Notes under the pieces: generated by a model
Seen by the model: the letters and a program-made list of their open reading frames with translations, nothing else
What the model was told of the DNA's origin: nothing
Database searches by the model: none
Translations under genes and position numbers: made by a program
Shown: positions 22,719 through 30,969 of the stretch, piece by piece
Numbering within the stretch: the stretch's first letter is position 1
Layout: every line of letters begins with the position of its first letter
NCBI RefSeq assembly: GCF_019100495.1
Contig: NZ_JAHRVA010000004.1
Span: 124,001-188,000, forward strand
Length of the DNA stretch: 64,000 nt
Direction of reading: 5' to 3'
DNA from: Falsochrobactrum tianjinense
GTDB taxonomy: Bacteria > Pseudomonadota > Alphaproteobacteria > Rhizobiales > Rhizobiaceae

Positions 22719-23425
22719 GCCGCCTCCAACTGTTTTTCGACGCTTGCCCACGCCGCATTTATAGCCGCAAGGCGGGCATTGGCAATGGTGATGAACTCCA
22801 GCGGTAAGCCTTCCGCGATAAGCCGGTCGGGATGATGTTCCTTCACCAGCGCACGATACCGCTTGCGCGCTTCCTCGAAGGTTACGCCCCGGACCAGCCC
22901 CAGAATGGCATAGGGATCCCCCTCGCCGCCTTCGACATAGCGCAAGGCTATGCGCTCAAACTCTGCCTCGTCAAAGCCGAAAATTTCGGCAACCCTCGAC
23001 AAAAAGGCCATTTCCTTGTCGTGCACGTAACCGTCAGCGGTCGCGATATGGAAAAGCCCGTCGAGAATATCCTCCAGCAAGTGGCAATTGGATTGCCCCT
23101 CACTGCACAGTCTCGCGAGTTGGCGCGCATAGCTTTCAAACCCGGCGACATCCTGCCTGGCCAGATCGTAAAGCCGCGCCACATGTGCGCGCTCTTCCTG
23201 CGGCACCGAGAAAATATTCTGAAAAGCGCGGATTTCATCCTGCGTGACCACACCGTCCGCCTTGGCCATTTTGGCCGATAGCGCAATCATCGCGATGGAA
23301 AACGCAACCCGCCTGCGGGTGTCAGCATCGCCCTCGAAAACCGTCTGCACGGCTTCGATCACGCTTGAAATAGCGTTCAGCGTTACGGATGTAACGAACT
23401 CACCAATGCGGACCCAAATCGACAT
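22715..23425 (-). CDS. TerB-DnaJ domain protein (DjlA-like)
   Basis: Co-chaperone-like protein of 236 residues. The N-terminal hydrophobic helix is weak; a TerB-like all-helical domain spans about residues 35-160 (KMAKADGVVTQDEIRAF, HIATADGYVHDKEMAFL, both with acidic metal-site-like motifs). A C-terminal J domain (about 168-230) carries the diagnostic KEHHPDR, which stimulates DnaK. It is co-transcribed with the amidase (four-base overlap). Confidence 0.88.
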   Translation of the reverse strand: MSIWVRIGEFVTSVTLNAISSVIEAVQTVFEGDADTRRRVAFSIAMIALSAKMAKADGVVTQDEIRAFQNIFSVPQEERAHVARLYDLARQDVAGFESYARQLARLCSEGQSNCHLLEDILDGLFHIATADGYVHDKEMAFLSRVAEIFGFDEAEFERIALRYVEGGEGDPYAILGLVRGVTFEEARKRYRALVKEHHPDRLIAEGLPLEFITIANARLAAINAAWASVEKQLEAA

Positions 23426-23488
23426 GAGTCGTTTTTATAGAATTCCGAACTGGCTGCAATACAACAATAATTTAAGTTGCGTTTGGGA

Positions 23489-23926
23489 TCAGGGCGTTTG
23501 ACGTGCTTCCAGCGAACGCTGGGCGGCAGTGGCGGCGGCATCTCCCGCAACCTCAATCTGTTGAGCGTTCTGCCCCACTGCTCTGGCCGCATCCTGAGCG
23601 TTGTTGCGCGCGCGGTCCACGGCGGCAGCCTTTTCTTCCGAAGTCATCACACCGGAATTTTCCCGCAGTGCCTGCATCAGATCAGGCCCGGCTGCTTTGT
23701 CGGCACCAAGTTGTTCCGACACCTGCTCCTCTTCCTGTCCGGAGGGAACGGCAGCCTGCTCTTCCTCACCCTTGCTGCAAGCGGCAAGTGCAATGAGAAC
23801 GAATGCGGAAATCAGAAACAGAAAATGGCGGCTCATGATGAAAGCCATAACCGAAGAAAGCCTGCGTTTGAACACGGAAAATGTTTTCGCTGCGTCTTTC
23901 TCCCCGATTGCTGCCGGATTATTCAT
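23489..23926 (-). CDS. Small membrane-anchored or lipoprotein-like protein, unknown function
   Basis: 145 residues with a hydrophobic segment (FLFLISAFVLIALAACS, residues 34-50) ending in a LAAC lipobox, then an acidic Glu/Gln-rich region and an Ala-rich helical C-terminus. A perfect ribosome site (AAAGGAGG, seven bases away) points to the start at 23926, which leaves about 33 residues before the hydrophobic segment, long for a lipoprotein signal. Starts at 23848 or 23836 would give a classic signal peptide but have poor ribosome sites. I do not recognise a family. Confidence 0.75.
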   Translation of the reverse strand: MNNPAAIGEKDAAKTFSVFKRRLSSVMAFIMSRHFLFLISAFVLIALAACSKGEEEQAAVPSGQEEEQVSEQLGADKAAGPDLMQALRENSGVMTSEEKAAAVDRARNNAQDAARAVGQNAQQIEVAGDAAATAAQRSLEARQTP

Positions 23927-23952
23927 GTACTCGCCTCCTTTCGGGGCAAATA

Positions 23953-23975
23953 GCGGCCCGGAAAAACCGGACCGC
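23953..23975 (-). terminator. Hairpin between two lipoprotein-like genes
   Basis: Read on the minus strand: GCGGTCCGG-TTTTT-CCGGGCCGC, nine pairs including one G-T. It follows the 68-residue lipoprotein gene and precedes the next gene by 27 bases. There is no long U-run, so it may be a leaky terminator or a processing site. Confidence 0.5.
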
Positions 23976-24028
23976 CATTATTCTAGTTGCCAATCCCTGA
24001 GCCAATCACCGGCATCCGGACGCCGCTA

Positions 24029-24235
24029 TCAGTTTGCAGGCGGCGTTCCGGTATCAGGTGTCGATGGCGCTGGGTTCGTAGTTGCTGGCGGCATCGTATC
24101 ATTGTTTGAAGGCGCAGCAGGCGTTTCCGGTGCGGGCGACGCCGGGGGTGTGGCGTTCTCGTTTGAATTGTCATTGCAGGCTGCCAACCCAAGAAAAGAC
24201 GCAGCGGCTATCGATGCAATCAGAAACTTCTTCAT
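24029..24235 (-). CDS. Small proline-rich lipoprotein
   Basis: 68 residues: signal peptide MKKFLIASIAAASFLGLAAC with lipobox LAAC, so Cys20 should be lipidated. The rest is a low-complexity Pro/Asn/Thr/Ala tail with no fold expected. The ribosome site is GGAAGGAG, about seven bases before ATG. The family is unknown; such tails occur in small Rhizobiales lipoproteins. Confidence 0.8.
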   Translation of the reverse strand: MKKFLIASIAAASFLGLAACNDNSNENATPPASPAPETPAAPSNNDTMPPATTNPAPSTPDTGTPPAN

Positions 24236-24461
24236 AATGGCTCTCCTTCCATGAAACCTAATATTGCGCGTGTCGATCTGAACATCTTTTCCAGTTTCCC
24301 ATGTGTCCGGCTAGTCCGTTTTACGAGGGAATCCATTGCCTTCGTGTCAACATCGCATAGGAAAACGGCTGGCTTGGGGAAAGGTTCTCTCAATTAGTCT
24401 TACCAACGGTAATAAACCGCCATAATTACAAAGCTGTAGTCAGGTATCATGCCTGCATTCC

Positions 24462-24494
24462 TCGTCACGTATCTGTCACTCGACCATGTTTAAC
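24462..24494 (+). promoter_or_regulatory. Pho-box-like site and -10 upstream of btaA
   Basis: TCGTCAC-GTAT-CTGTCAC (24462-24479) is a direct repeat with the 11-base period of PhoB sites (consensus CTGTCAT-N4-CTGTCAT); the second half matches 6 of 7 and the first keeps the GTCA core. TTTAAC at 24489-24494 begins nine bases downstream of 24480, the spacing expected between a Pho box and a -10 element. The ATG of btaA follows about 40 bases later. Confidence 0.6.
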
Positions 24495-24535
24495 TCCCCT
24501 GATCGAAGTTGAGATTCGTCTCAAAGGGAAGTTTG

Positions 24536-25771
24536 ATGGCAAACCGGAATGCAGACGGTACGATCCTCCAGCGTGCGGTGACACAAAACCACGCGCTTAC
24601 GCGCAAAGGCTTTTCCGAACGATTGTTTGCCTGGCTTTTCAAGGGGCTCGTCTATCCGCAGATATGGGAAGATCCAGAAGTCGATATGTCGGCCCTCGCC
24701 ATAGGCCCCGGCCACCGTATCGTGACCATAGCCTCTGGCGGCTGCAATGCGCTGTCTTATCTGACGGCCAATCCCGCCCGCGTCGAGGCCGTCGATCTCA
24801 ATCGGGCCCATGTCGCCTTCAACCGCCTGAAACTGGCGGCTCTCAAGCACCTACCCGATTATAACGCCTTTTACCGCTTTTACGGCAAGGCGGACGATGC
24901 TGCCAATCTCGCAGCATATAAACGCTTCATCAGCCCTCATCTCGATGTCGAAAGCCGTGCCTATTGGGAAAAGCGCAAATGGAATGGCCGTCAGCGCATT
25001 TCGATTTTCTCCCGTGCTCTCTACCGGCACGGTCTGCTGGGTGTTTTCATTGGCATGGGTCATCGCGTGGCACGCCTTTACGGCATAGACCCGCGCGATA
25101 TTCTCAAAGCGCGCACGATGGAAGAACAGCGCAATTTTTTCGATACCGCTCTCGCGCCCCTGTTTGAAAAGCGCATGGTGCGCTGGGCAACAGCGCGTAA
25201 ATCCTCACTGTTCGGTCTGGGCATCCCGCCACAGCAATATGACGCATTAGCAACGGCGGGAAATGGCGACATGGCCGTTGTCCTGCGTGCCCGCCTTGAA
25301 AAGCTTGCCTGCGCCTTTCCCTTGACCGAAAACTATTTCGCTTGGCAGGCATTCGGGCGCAGCTATAGCGGCAATGAGGAAACTGGCCCATTGCCGCCCT
25401 ATCTTTCCCGTTCAAACTTTGAAACGGTGCGCGCGCGGGCCGACCGTATGACCGTGCAAAACGCAAATTACACCGATTTCCTTGCTGAAAAGCCCGCTGC
25501 CTCCGTGGATCGCTATATCCTGCTCGATGCGCAGGACTGGATGAACGACCCACAGCTCAACATGCTCTGGAGTGAGATAACCCGTACCGCCGCCCCCGGC
25601 GCACGCGTCATATTCCGCACCGCTGCCGAGCCAAGCCTGCTTCCCGGTCGTGTCGTAACAGCCATTCTTGATCGTTGGGATTATCAGGAAGAGGAATCGC
25701 GCATCCTGCATGAGCGCGACCGCTCGTCCATTTATGGCGGATTTCACCTTTATGTCTTAAAGGACGCATAA
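24536..25771 (+). CDS. btaA: S-adenosylmethionine:diacylglycerol 3-amino-3-carboxypropyltransferase BtaA
   Basis: Transfers the aminocarboxypropyl group of SAM to diacylglycerol, the first step to the phosphorus-free betaine lipid DGTS. The DUF3419/BtaA family is shown by LVYPQIWEDPEVDM at the N-terminus, the SAM-binding IVTIASGGCNALSYL, VEAVDLNRAHVAFNRLKLAAL and, near the C-terminus, RYILLDAQDWMN. From the ATG at 24536 (ribosome site AAAGGGAAG) it has 411 residues, close to the Rhodobacter enzyme. An in-frame TTG at 24509 is less likely. It is followed after one base by btaB. Confidence 0.9.
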   Translation: MANRNADGTILQRAVTQNHALTRKGFSERLFAWLFKGLVYPQIWEDPEVDMSALAIGPGHRIVTIASGGCNALSYLTANPARVEAVDLNRAHVAFNRLKLAALKHLPDYNAFYRFYGKADDAANLAAYKRFISPHLDVESRAYWEKRKWNGRQRISIFSRALYRHGLLGVFIGMGHRVARLYGIDPRDILKARTMEEQRNFFDTALAPLFEKRMVRWATARKSSLFGLGIPPQQYDALATAGNGDMAVVLRARLEKLACAFPLTENYFAWQAFGRSYSGNEETGPLPPYLSRSNFETVRARADRMTVQNANYTDFLAEKPAASVDRYILLDAQDWMNDPQLNMLWSEITRTAAPGARVIFRTAAEPSLLPGRVVTAILDRWDYQEEESRILHERDRSSIYGGFHLYVLKDA

Positions 25772-25772
25772 A

Positions 25773-26447
25773 ATGCAGCACCGACCGTGGAGCGGTCAAG
25801 GCGTTGACCATGCAAGCCTGATGGACCGCGTCTATCGCCATCAGCGCCATTTCTACGACGCCACGCGCAAATATTACCTTCTGGGCCGCGACACCATGAT
25901 TGCGGGTCTCGTCGCGCCGCAAGACGGCAGCATATTGGAGATCGGCTGCGGCACAGGGCGCAATCTCGTCAAAACGGCCAGACTTTACCCTCACGCCAAT
26001 CTTTTCGGCATCGACATCTCCGCTGAAATGCTCGATACCGCCCAGCGGGCTGCGCAACGCGCAGGCATAGAAAACCGCACTTGGCTGGAACGCGCCGACG
26101 CCGCACAATTCGACCCTCACCAGCTTTTCCAGAAATCCGGCTTCGACCGTATTTTCATTTCCTATGCCGTATCGATGATCCCGCAATGGCAATCGGTCAT
26201 TCGTGAGAGCATCCGTCACCTTGCGCCGGGCGGCGAGCTTCACATCGTTGATTTCGGCGATCAGGCCCGCCTTCCCGGCTGGTTCAGGAAAGCCCTGTTC
26301 ACATGGCTGCGCTGGTATCACGTAACGCCGCACGAGGAACTCTTTACCGTCTGTAAAGACCTCGCTGCCGAACAGGGAGCGAGCGCAAACCAGCAGATTC
26401 TCCATCGCGGCTTTGTCTGGATCGCAGTCATTCGCGCTGGTGAATAA
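25773..26447 (+). CDS. btaB: Diacylglyceryl-homoserine N-methyltransferase BtaB
   Basis: SAM-dependent methyltransferase expected to trimethylate diacylglycerylhomoserine to DGTS. Class I methyltransferase motif I is ILEIGCGTGRNLVKTA (about residues 50-65); GIDISAEMLDTA follows, then AVSMIPQWQSV and the post-motif LAPGGELHIVDFGDQ. The length is 224 residues. The assignment depends strongly on the one-base spacing from btaA, since methyltransferases of this kind are common. Confidence 0.87.
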   Translation: MQHRPWSGQGVDHASLMDRVYRHQRHFYDATRKYYLLGRDTMIAGLVAPQDGSILEIGCGTGRNLVKTARLYPHANLFGIDISAEMLDTAQRAAQRAGIENRTWLERADAAQFDPHQLFQKSGFDRIFISYAVSMIPQWQSVIRESIRHLAPGGELHIVDFGDQARLPGWFRKALFTWLRWYHVTPHEELFTVCKDLAAEQGASANQQILHRGFVWIAVIRAGE

Positions 26448-26544
26448 GCATTCGCAATCCCTATTTCTTTATCGCAACTAATGACGCGCCGTCGCGGATC
26501 GCGTAACCGTTGTAGGGATTGATTCGCGATACCGGAACCATTTC

Positions 26545-27378
26545 ATGAAATCTCTGGCCAACCGCAGCCTTCTTGCCCTTGGCGTTTTTCTTCTGTCCGC
26601 CTGCACGACAGTAGATTACGACTTTTCCGATGTGAAAAAGTCCCATAGTGCAGTGCAGCGCATCGCGCCGCCCTCCGGCCCCGTCAAGGCCCCGCGCTTT
26701 GACGATCGTAAGCCGCATGAATGGACCGGCAGAACGCCTTGGCATTACCCGGTCCATGGCACGGACGTTTCCAAATACCAGACCGATGTGGATTGGCGCG
26801 CAGTACGCGCCAGCGGTATTTCCTTTGTCTTCATCAAGGCAACCGAAGGCGGCGACCGCTTCGACGAACGCTTCACAGAACACTGGAATGGCGCGAAACA
26901 GGCGGGCATCCCGCGTAGCGCCTATCATTTCTACTATTTCTGCCGCCCGGCTATCGAGCAGGCGCGCTGGTATATCCGCAACGTACCTCGCGATCCCGGC
27001 GCCTTGCCGCCCGTCCTCGATATGGAATGGAACGCTCATTCGCCCACATGCAAATTAAGGCCCGATGCCGCCATCGTTCGCAAGGAAATGCGTATCTTCC
27101 TGCAAGCGATAGAAAAACATTACGGCAAGCGGCCAATTATCTATACGACCGTCGATTTCTTCGACGACAACAATTTGCGCCAGTTTGCGAACTACCCGTT
27201 CTGGCTGCGCTCGACGGCAGGTCATCCGGATGAAAAATACGGGCCGCATCCATGGACGTTCTGGCAATATACCGGCACCGGCAGCATTCCCGGCATCAAG
27301 GGCGATGCGGATATCAATGTCTTTGCCGGCGGCACGAAAACATGGAAAAAGTGGCTGGAAAGCAACAAAGCCCGTTAA
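26545..27378 (+). CDS. GH25-family lysozyme lipoprotein
   Basis: Muramidase expected to cut the MurNAc-GlcNAc bond from the periplasmic side. The signal peptide ends in LLSAC (Cys20), so a lipid anchor is predicted. A linker runs to about residue 70, then the GH25 barrel starts with HGTDVSKYQ (catalytic-site Asp), followed by FVFIKATEGG, SAYHFYYFC, PPVLDMEW (the Asp-x-Glu pair), RPIIYTTVDFF and FWQYTGTGSIPGI. The length is 277 residues. GH25 enzymes are better known from phages and Gram-positives, but Rhizobiales carry chromosomal copies. Confidence 0.9.
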   Translation: MKSLANRSLLALGVFLLSACTTVDYDFSDVKKSHSAVQRIAPPSGPVKAPRFDDRKPHEWTGRTPWHYPVHGTDVSKYQTDVDWRAVRASGISFVFIKATEGGDRFDERFTEHWNGAKQAGIPRSAYHFYYFCRPAIEQARWYIRNVPRDPGALPPVLDMEWNAHSPTCKLRPDAAIVRKEMRIFLQAIEKHYGKRPIIYTTVDFFDDNNLRQFANYPFWLRSTAGHPDEKYGPHPWTFWQYTGTGSIPGIKGDADINVFAGGTKTWKKWLESNKAR

Positions 27379-27506
27379 GTCTTGAGTGCAGGCGCCATGT
27401 TTTGCTTCATTTCCGATTCGGAATGGGCAATAGATTTCTAGACATGATGGGGCTGTACGGAGCGCCTCTGCGCCTTTTCGCTTTCATTACCAGCCATTGA
27501 TTTGCC

Positions 27507-28442
27507 ATGCTTTCCACACTCATTGTCGTCCTGCCGGTATTCGCGCTTATTTTTTCGGGCTGGGGCGCATTCAAGCTGAAAGTACTGGGCGAACACGCCA
27601 TCACGGAACTCAATCGGTTCGTGGTCTATCTCGCACTCCCTGCCCTGCTTTTCGACATCATGGCCAACACCCAGGGCAGCGAACTCTGGCAACCGGGCTT
27701 TATCGGTGCCTATCTGCTGAGCAGCGCCATAGCTTTCGCTCTGCCCTTTCTCGTCCGCCTGCGCGGCAGGCTACCGCTGGCGGACAATGCGCTGGACGGT
27801 CTGAACGCGGCCTACTCCAATACCGGTTACATGGGAATCCCGCTCTCGCTGGTTGCCTTTGGCCCTGCTGTTCTTCCTGCGACGACGATTTCCATCATCA
27901 TCACGGTTTGCATAACTTTTGCCGCCGCCATCATTCTGATCGAAATCGGCTTACAGACCGAAAAGAAGCCTCTGCGCCTTATCTGGAAAGTCGTTCGCTC
28001 GCTGATCCGCAATCCGCTGCTGGCAGCGCCAGCGCTCGGCGCGGCTTTCTCCTTTTCCGGCTGGACCATCCCCGGTCCCGCCGAAACCTTCCTGAAAATG
28101 CTTGGCAGCGCCGCGTCTCCCTGTGCCTTGGTGACGCTAGGCCTGTTTCTGGCCTTGCCCCGCAATCTGGAACGCGACAGCGTAAATGCCATCAGCTTCC
28201 TCGTCTTCGTCAAGCTGATCGTACATCCGCTCGCGACATGGCTGCTGGCGGTCCATGTCTTCCGCCTGCCGCCGCTTCTGGCGGAAAGCGCCACATTGCT
28301 CGCGGCCCTTCCGGCTGGGACCGGGCCCTTCATGCTGGCTGAACATTATCGCCGCGAGGCGACCGTCACCTCCAATGTGATCCTCTATTCCACGGTAATT
28401 TCCGTGCTCACCCTATCCGCTTTTCTCGCTTTGGTAGGTTAA
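27507..28442 (+). CDS. AEC-family transporter (auxin efflux carrier type)
   Basis: Inner-membrane carrier of 311 residues with about ten hydrophobic segments in two repeats. Family traits are the N-terminal VLPVFALIFSGWGAFKLKVL, FVVYLALPALLFDIMA and the discontinuous-helix SNTGYMGIPL motif. Substrates in this family include malonate and other dicarboxylates; the sequence does not say which. It stands alone; nothing nearby suggests a pathway. Confidence 0.85.
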   Translation: MLSTLIVVLPVFALIFSGWGAFKLKVLGEHAITELNRFVVYLALPALLFDIMANTQGSELWQPGFIGAYLLSSAIAFALPFLVRLRGRLPLADNALDGLNAAYSNTGYMGIPLSLVAFGPAVLPATTISIIITVCITFAAAIILIEIGLQTEKKPLRLIWKVVRSLIRNPLLAAPALGAAFSFSGWTIPGPAETFLKMLGSAASPCALVTLGLFLALPRNLERDSVNAISFLVFVKLIVHPLATWLLAVHVFRLPPLLAESATLLAALPAGTGPFMLAEHYRREATVTSNVILYSTVISVLTLSAFLALVG

Positions 28443-28520
28443 CTGGATAGCCTCACTCAATGTCAAAATCGCTGCGCAAACGGGTAATCCGTCGCAAGAG
28501 CCTTACTCAAAACCGGCAAA

Positions 28521-28539
28521 TTCATGACTTTTTCATGAA
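28521..28539. promoter_or_regulatory. Perfect inverted repeat upstream of the 28-residue gene
   Basis: TTCATGA-CTTTT-TCATGAA, seven-base arms, in an AT-rich stretch (28443-28722) otherwise without coding potential. It could be an operator for the small gene 180 bases downstream or a hairpin after the transporter. No known regulator is assigned. Confidence 0.4.
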
Positions 28540-28722
28540 ATGTGAACAGGATTTAATCAATATATATTTCAATAACTTAACTGGTAAATGAAAGGTTCTT
28601 TCTACTATCACCCGTTATTACAATACGAAATCTTCTTTTGTTTATGTCAATTTATGCTTAGATTCTGCTTCTCTACCAACGCGCATCTGGCTCTGGTCGG
28701 ATGCATAAAAGGAGACAGACCA

Positions 28723-28809
28723 ATGGGACTGACGCGATCTTTGAATGTCCTCATGATCTGTGTGGCATTTGCATTTGTTGCAGCGTTGATAGCAGGCATC
28801 ATCCCTTAA
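28723..28809 (+). CDS. Predicted 28-residue single-span membrane peptide
   Basis: ATG preceded by AAAAGGAG at an ideal distance of about eight bases, then 28 codons and a stop. The product is MGLTRSLNVLMICVAF followed by more hydrophobic residues ending AGIIP: one membrane helix over almost its whole length. It is too short for family assignment. A strong bidirectional terminator follows at 28886. The combination of ribosome site, hydrophobic helix and terminator makes it a likely gene; translation is unproven. Confidence 0.6.
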   Translation: MGLTRSLNVLMICVAFAFVAALIAGIIP

Positions 28810-28885
28810 AGGGAGCGACCTGAACTTTTGCGGCAGCCTTGGTTTTGAGGACGAGCAGGCAAGCCGAAGCAAATTGCAGAAAATG

Positions 28886-28913
28886 AAAGCCCGGTTCATT
28901 GGACCGGGCTTTT
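28886..28913. terminator. Bidirectional terminator between small ORF and metF
   Basis: Perfect ten-base stem AAAGCCCGGT / ACCGGGCTTT with a seven-base loop. T-rich tails on both strands (TTTATCATTT rightward, TTTCATTTT leftward) serve the converging small ORF and metF. Confidence 0.85.
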
Positions 28914-28919
28914 ATCATT

Positions 28920-29834
28920 TCAGGCAGCCTCTACGGCAGCTTCGGCCTTAGGCCGGATGCCAAGCATATGGCAGATGGCAAAGGGCAAATCGGCGCGATT
29001 CATGGTGTAGAAATGGAAATCCTGCACGCCGCGCTCAATCAGGTCCATGACCTGTTCCGCAGCAATAGCGGCAGCAACAAGCTGATGCGTCTGTGCGTCA
29101 TTGTCCAGCCCGTCGAAACGTTCGGCCAGCCACGCCGGAATATGCGTCGCCGAACGGGCGCAGAAATTGCTGACCTGCTTGAAATTATGCACCGGCAAAA
29201 CACCCGGCACGATAGGAATATAAATGCCCGCGCGGCGAACACGCTCGACATAGCGTTCATAAAGGTCATTCTCGAAGAAAAACTGTGTAATGGCCCGCGT
29301 TGCGCCATTATCCACCTTGCGCTTCAGCATATCGATGTCGGTCGCGAAATCCGGGCTTTCAGGGTGCTTTTCCGGATAGGCGGACACCGAAACATCAAAA
29401 TCGGAAAGCTTGCGCAAACCACTGACCAACTCGGCCCCGTTCTGATAGCCACCCGGCGTTGGCACATATTTCGTGCCAATTCCATTGGCCGGGTCGCCAC
29501 GCAACGCCACAAAGCGATTGACGCCAAGCACCGCGAATTCCTGCGCAACATGGTCAACTTCCTCGCGCGTGGCATCCACGCAAGTCAGATGCGCCGCTGG
29601 CTTGATGTCCGTTTCCTTGAGGATACGCGCCACCGTTCTCATGGTACGCTCACGCGTGGAACCACCCGCCCCATAAGTCACGGAGACGAATTCCGGCTTC
29701 AGCGGCGCAAGCCGCGTAACCGTCTCCCACAGGCGCTGTTCCATTTCTTCCGTTTTGGGCGGGAAGAATTCGAACGATACCCGGGTGGTCTGGCCGACAT
29801 CTGGTCGGCGGGAAAGACCATAAAAACCCATCAA
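28920..29834 (-). CDS. metF: 5,10-methylenetetrahydrofolate reductase MetF
   Basis: FAD enzyme that makes 5-methyl-THF for methionine synthesis. The TIM barrel shows VSFEFFPPKTEEM near the N-terminus, SVTYGAGGSTRERT (folate or flavin region), HLTCVDATREEV, VNRFVALRGDPANG, SAYPEKHPESPD and ITQFFFENDLYERY. The length of 304 residues is standard. The start overlaps the preceding regulator gene by four bases (ATGA), so the two are one operon and the regulator probably controls both. Confidence 0.96.
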   Translation of the reverse strand: MMGFYGLSRRPDVGQTTRVSFEFFPPKTEEMEQRLWETVTRLAPLKPEFVSVTYGAGGSTRERTMRTVARILKETDIKPAAHLTCVDATREEVDHVAQEFAVLGVNRFVALRGDPANGIGTKYVPTPGGYQNGAELVSGLRKLSDFDVSVSAYPEKHPESPDFATDIDMLKRKVDNGATRAITQFFFENDLYERYVERVRRAGIYIPIVPGVLPVHNFKQVSNFCARSATHIPAWLAERFDGLDNDAQTHQLVAAAIAAEQVMDLIERGVQDFHFYTMNRADLPFAICHMLGIRPKAEAAVEAA

Positions 29835-30856
29835 ACTGTCTCCGTCATGCTTTCATTGCGGGTCACTGGATCGGCAATCAGCAAACGCGGGTCACGCGCC
29901 AACCAAAGCTTGACCGTCAGCCCCTCATCACCATTTGCCGCCTTCGGGCCCAATTCGGTCGTCTTTTCGGGTTTCAGACCCGCATCCTTCATCCATCCCA
30001 GCATTTGTTCGTCGCTGAACCCCAGCCGTAGATGCGCGTGTTCCTCACGCAGGAATTCGAGCCTGTGCGGGGCAAAATCAACGATCAGCAAGCGCCCGTC
30101 GGGCCGCAAGGCACGGGCAGCCTCGCGGATCGCCGCTTGCGGATCGTCAAGGAAATGCAGAACCTGATGAATAGTCACCAGATCGAAATTCTCGCGCTCC
30201 ACCGGCAGCGCATAGACGTCACCCTGCCGGACCTGCGCATTGCCGACCGAAGCGAGATCGAGATTGGCGCGCGCCACGGCCAGCATGTCGCGATTGATGT
30301 CGATCCCCAGGCCGCGCACATAAAGCGGCGAAAACAGCTCCAGCAGCCTGCCGGTTCCCGTTCCAACGTCCAGCATGGCCTGAAACGGCCGCTCGCCGAC
30401 GATTCTCCTGAGCGCCGCTTCCACGGCATTTTCCGAGACATGCAGCTTTCGTATTTCGTCCCAACTTCCGGCATTGGCACTGAAATAAGCCGCAGCCTTC
30501 TCCTGGCGGCTGGATTTGACCTGCGAAAGCCGCTCCATATCGCGCTCGACCAGCGGATCCTTTACATTGAGACGTGCAAGCAGGCCGCGCGCCACTTCCC
30601 CGCTAAGCGCATTGTCCGAAAGCCGGAAAAATGCCCAGGCCCCTTCCTGATAACGGTCGATCAGATCGGCTTCGCCCAATAGCTTGAGATGCCGCGAAAC
30701 GCGCGGCTGTGACTGGCCGAGAATCGTCGTCAAGTCCGACACGGTAAGATCGCCGCGGGACAGAAGCACGAGAATACGCAGGCGGCTCGGTTCGGCCACC
30801 GCCTTCAATACATCCACCATCCGATCAAGCTGCAAGCGCAATTCAGCAATCTCCAT
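29831..30856 (-). CDS. ArsR-family regulator fused to a SAM-dependent methyltransferase domain (SahR/SamR-like)
   Basis: Residues about 1-95 are a winged-helix ArsR domain (LKAVAEPSRLRILVLLSRGDLTV, QSQPRVSRHLKLL). Residues about 140-300 are a class I methyltransferase fold (AMLDVGTGTGRLLELF, LGIDINRDMLAVAR, DGRLLIVDFAPH). From established knowledge, ArsR regulators of this build control SAM-cycle genes and sense SAM or SAH; the metF coupling fits. The ATG at 30856 is chosen because the frame upstream runs through the operator palindrome. The length is 341 residues. Whether the methyltransferase domain is active is unknown. Confidence 0.88.
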   Translation of the reverse strand: MEIAELRLQLDRMVDVLKAVAEPSRLRILVLLSRGDLTVSDLTTILGQSQPRVSRHLKLLGEADLIDRYQEGAWAFFRLSDNALSGEVARGLLARLNVKDPLVERDMERLSQVKSSRQEKAAAYFSANAGSWDEIRKLHVSENAVEAALRRIVGERPFQAMLDVGTGTGRLLELFSPLYVRGLGIDINRDMLAVARANLDLASVGNAQVRQGDVYALPVERENFDLVTIHQVLHFLDDPQAAIREAARALRPDGRLLIVDFAPHRLEFLREEHAHLRLGFSDEQMLGWMKDAGLKPEKTTELGPKAANGDEGLTVKLWLARDPRLLIADPVTRNESMTETV

Positions 30857-30867
30857 ACTCTTAAAAG

Positions 30868-30887
30868 ATATAAAGATATGTTTATAT
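30868..30887. promoter_or_regulatory. Operator palindrome upstream of the ArsR-methyltransferase gene
   Basis: ATATAAA-GATATG-TTTATAT: perfect seven-base arms, 12 bases upstream of the regulator's ATG and about 80 bases before the divergent DUF2293 gene. The position suggests autoregulation of the regulator-metF operon. The AT-rich palindrome resembles those described for SahR-type regulators; that link is from memory. Confidence 0.65.
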
Positions 30888-30969
30888 GAATTACACCTCT
30901 TGCGCAAGCAGTTTTCATGGCACGATAAGCCAGAGATTCGATAGTAAACAGTGGAAAGGTAGTACAGCC

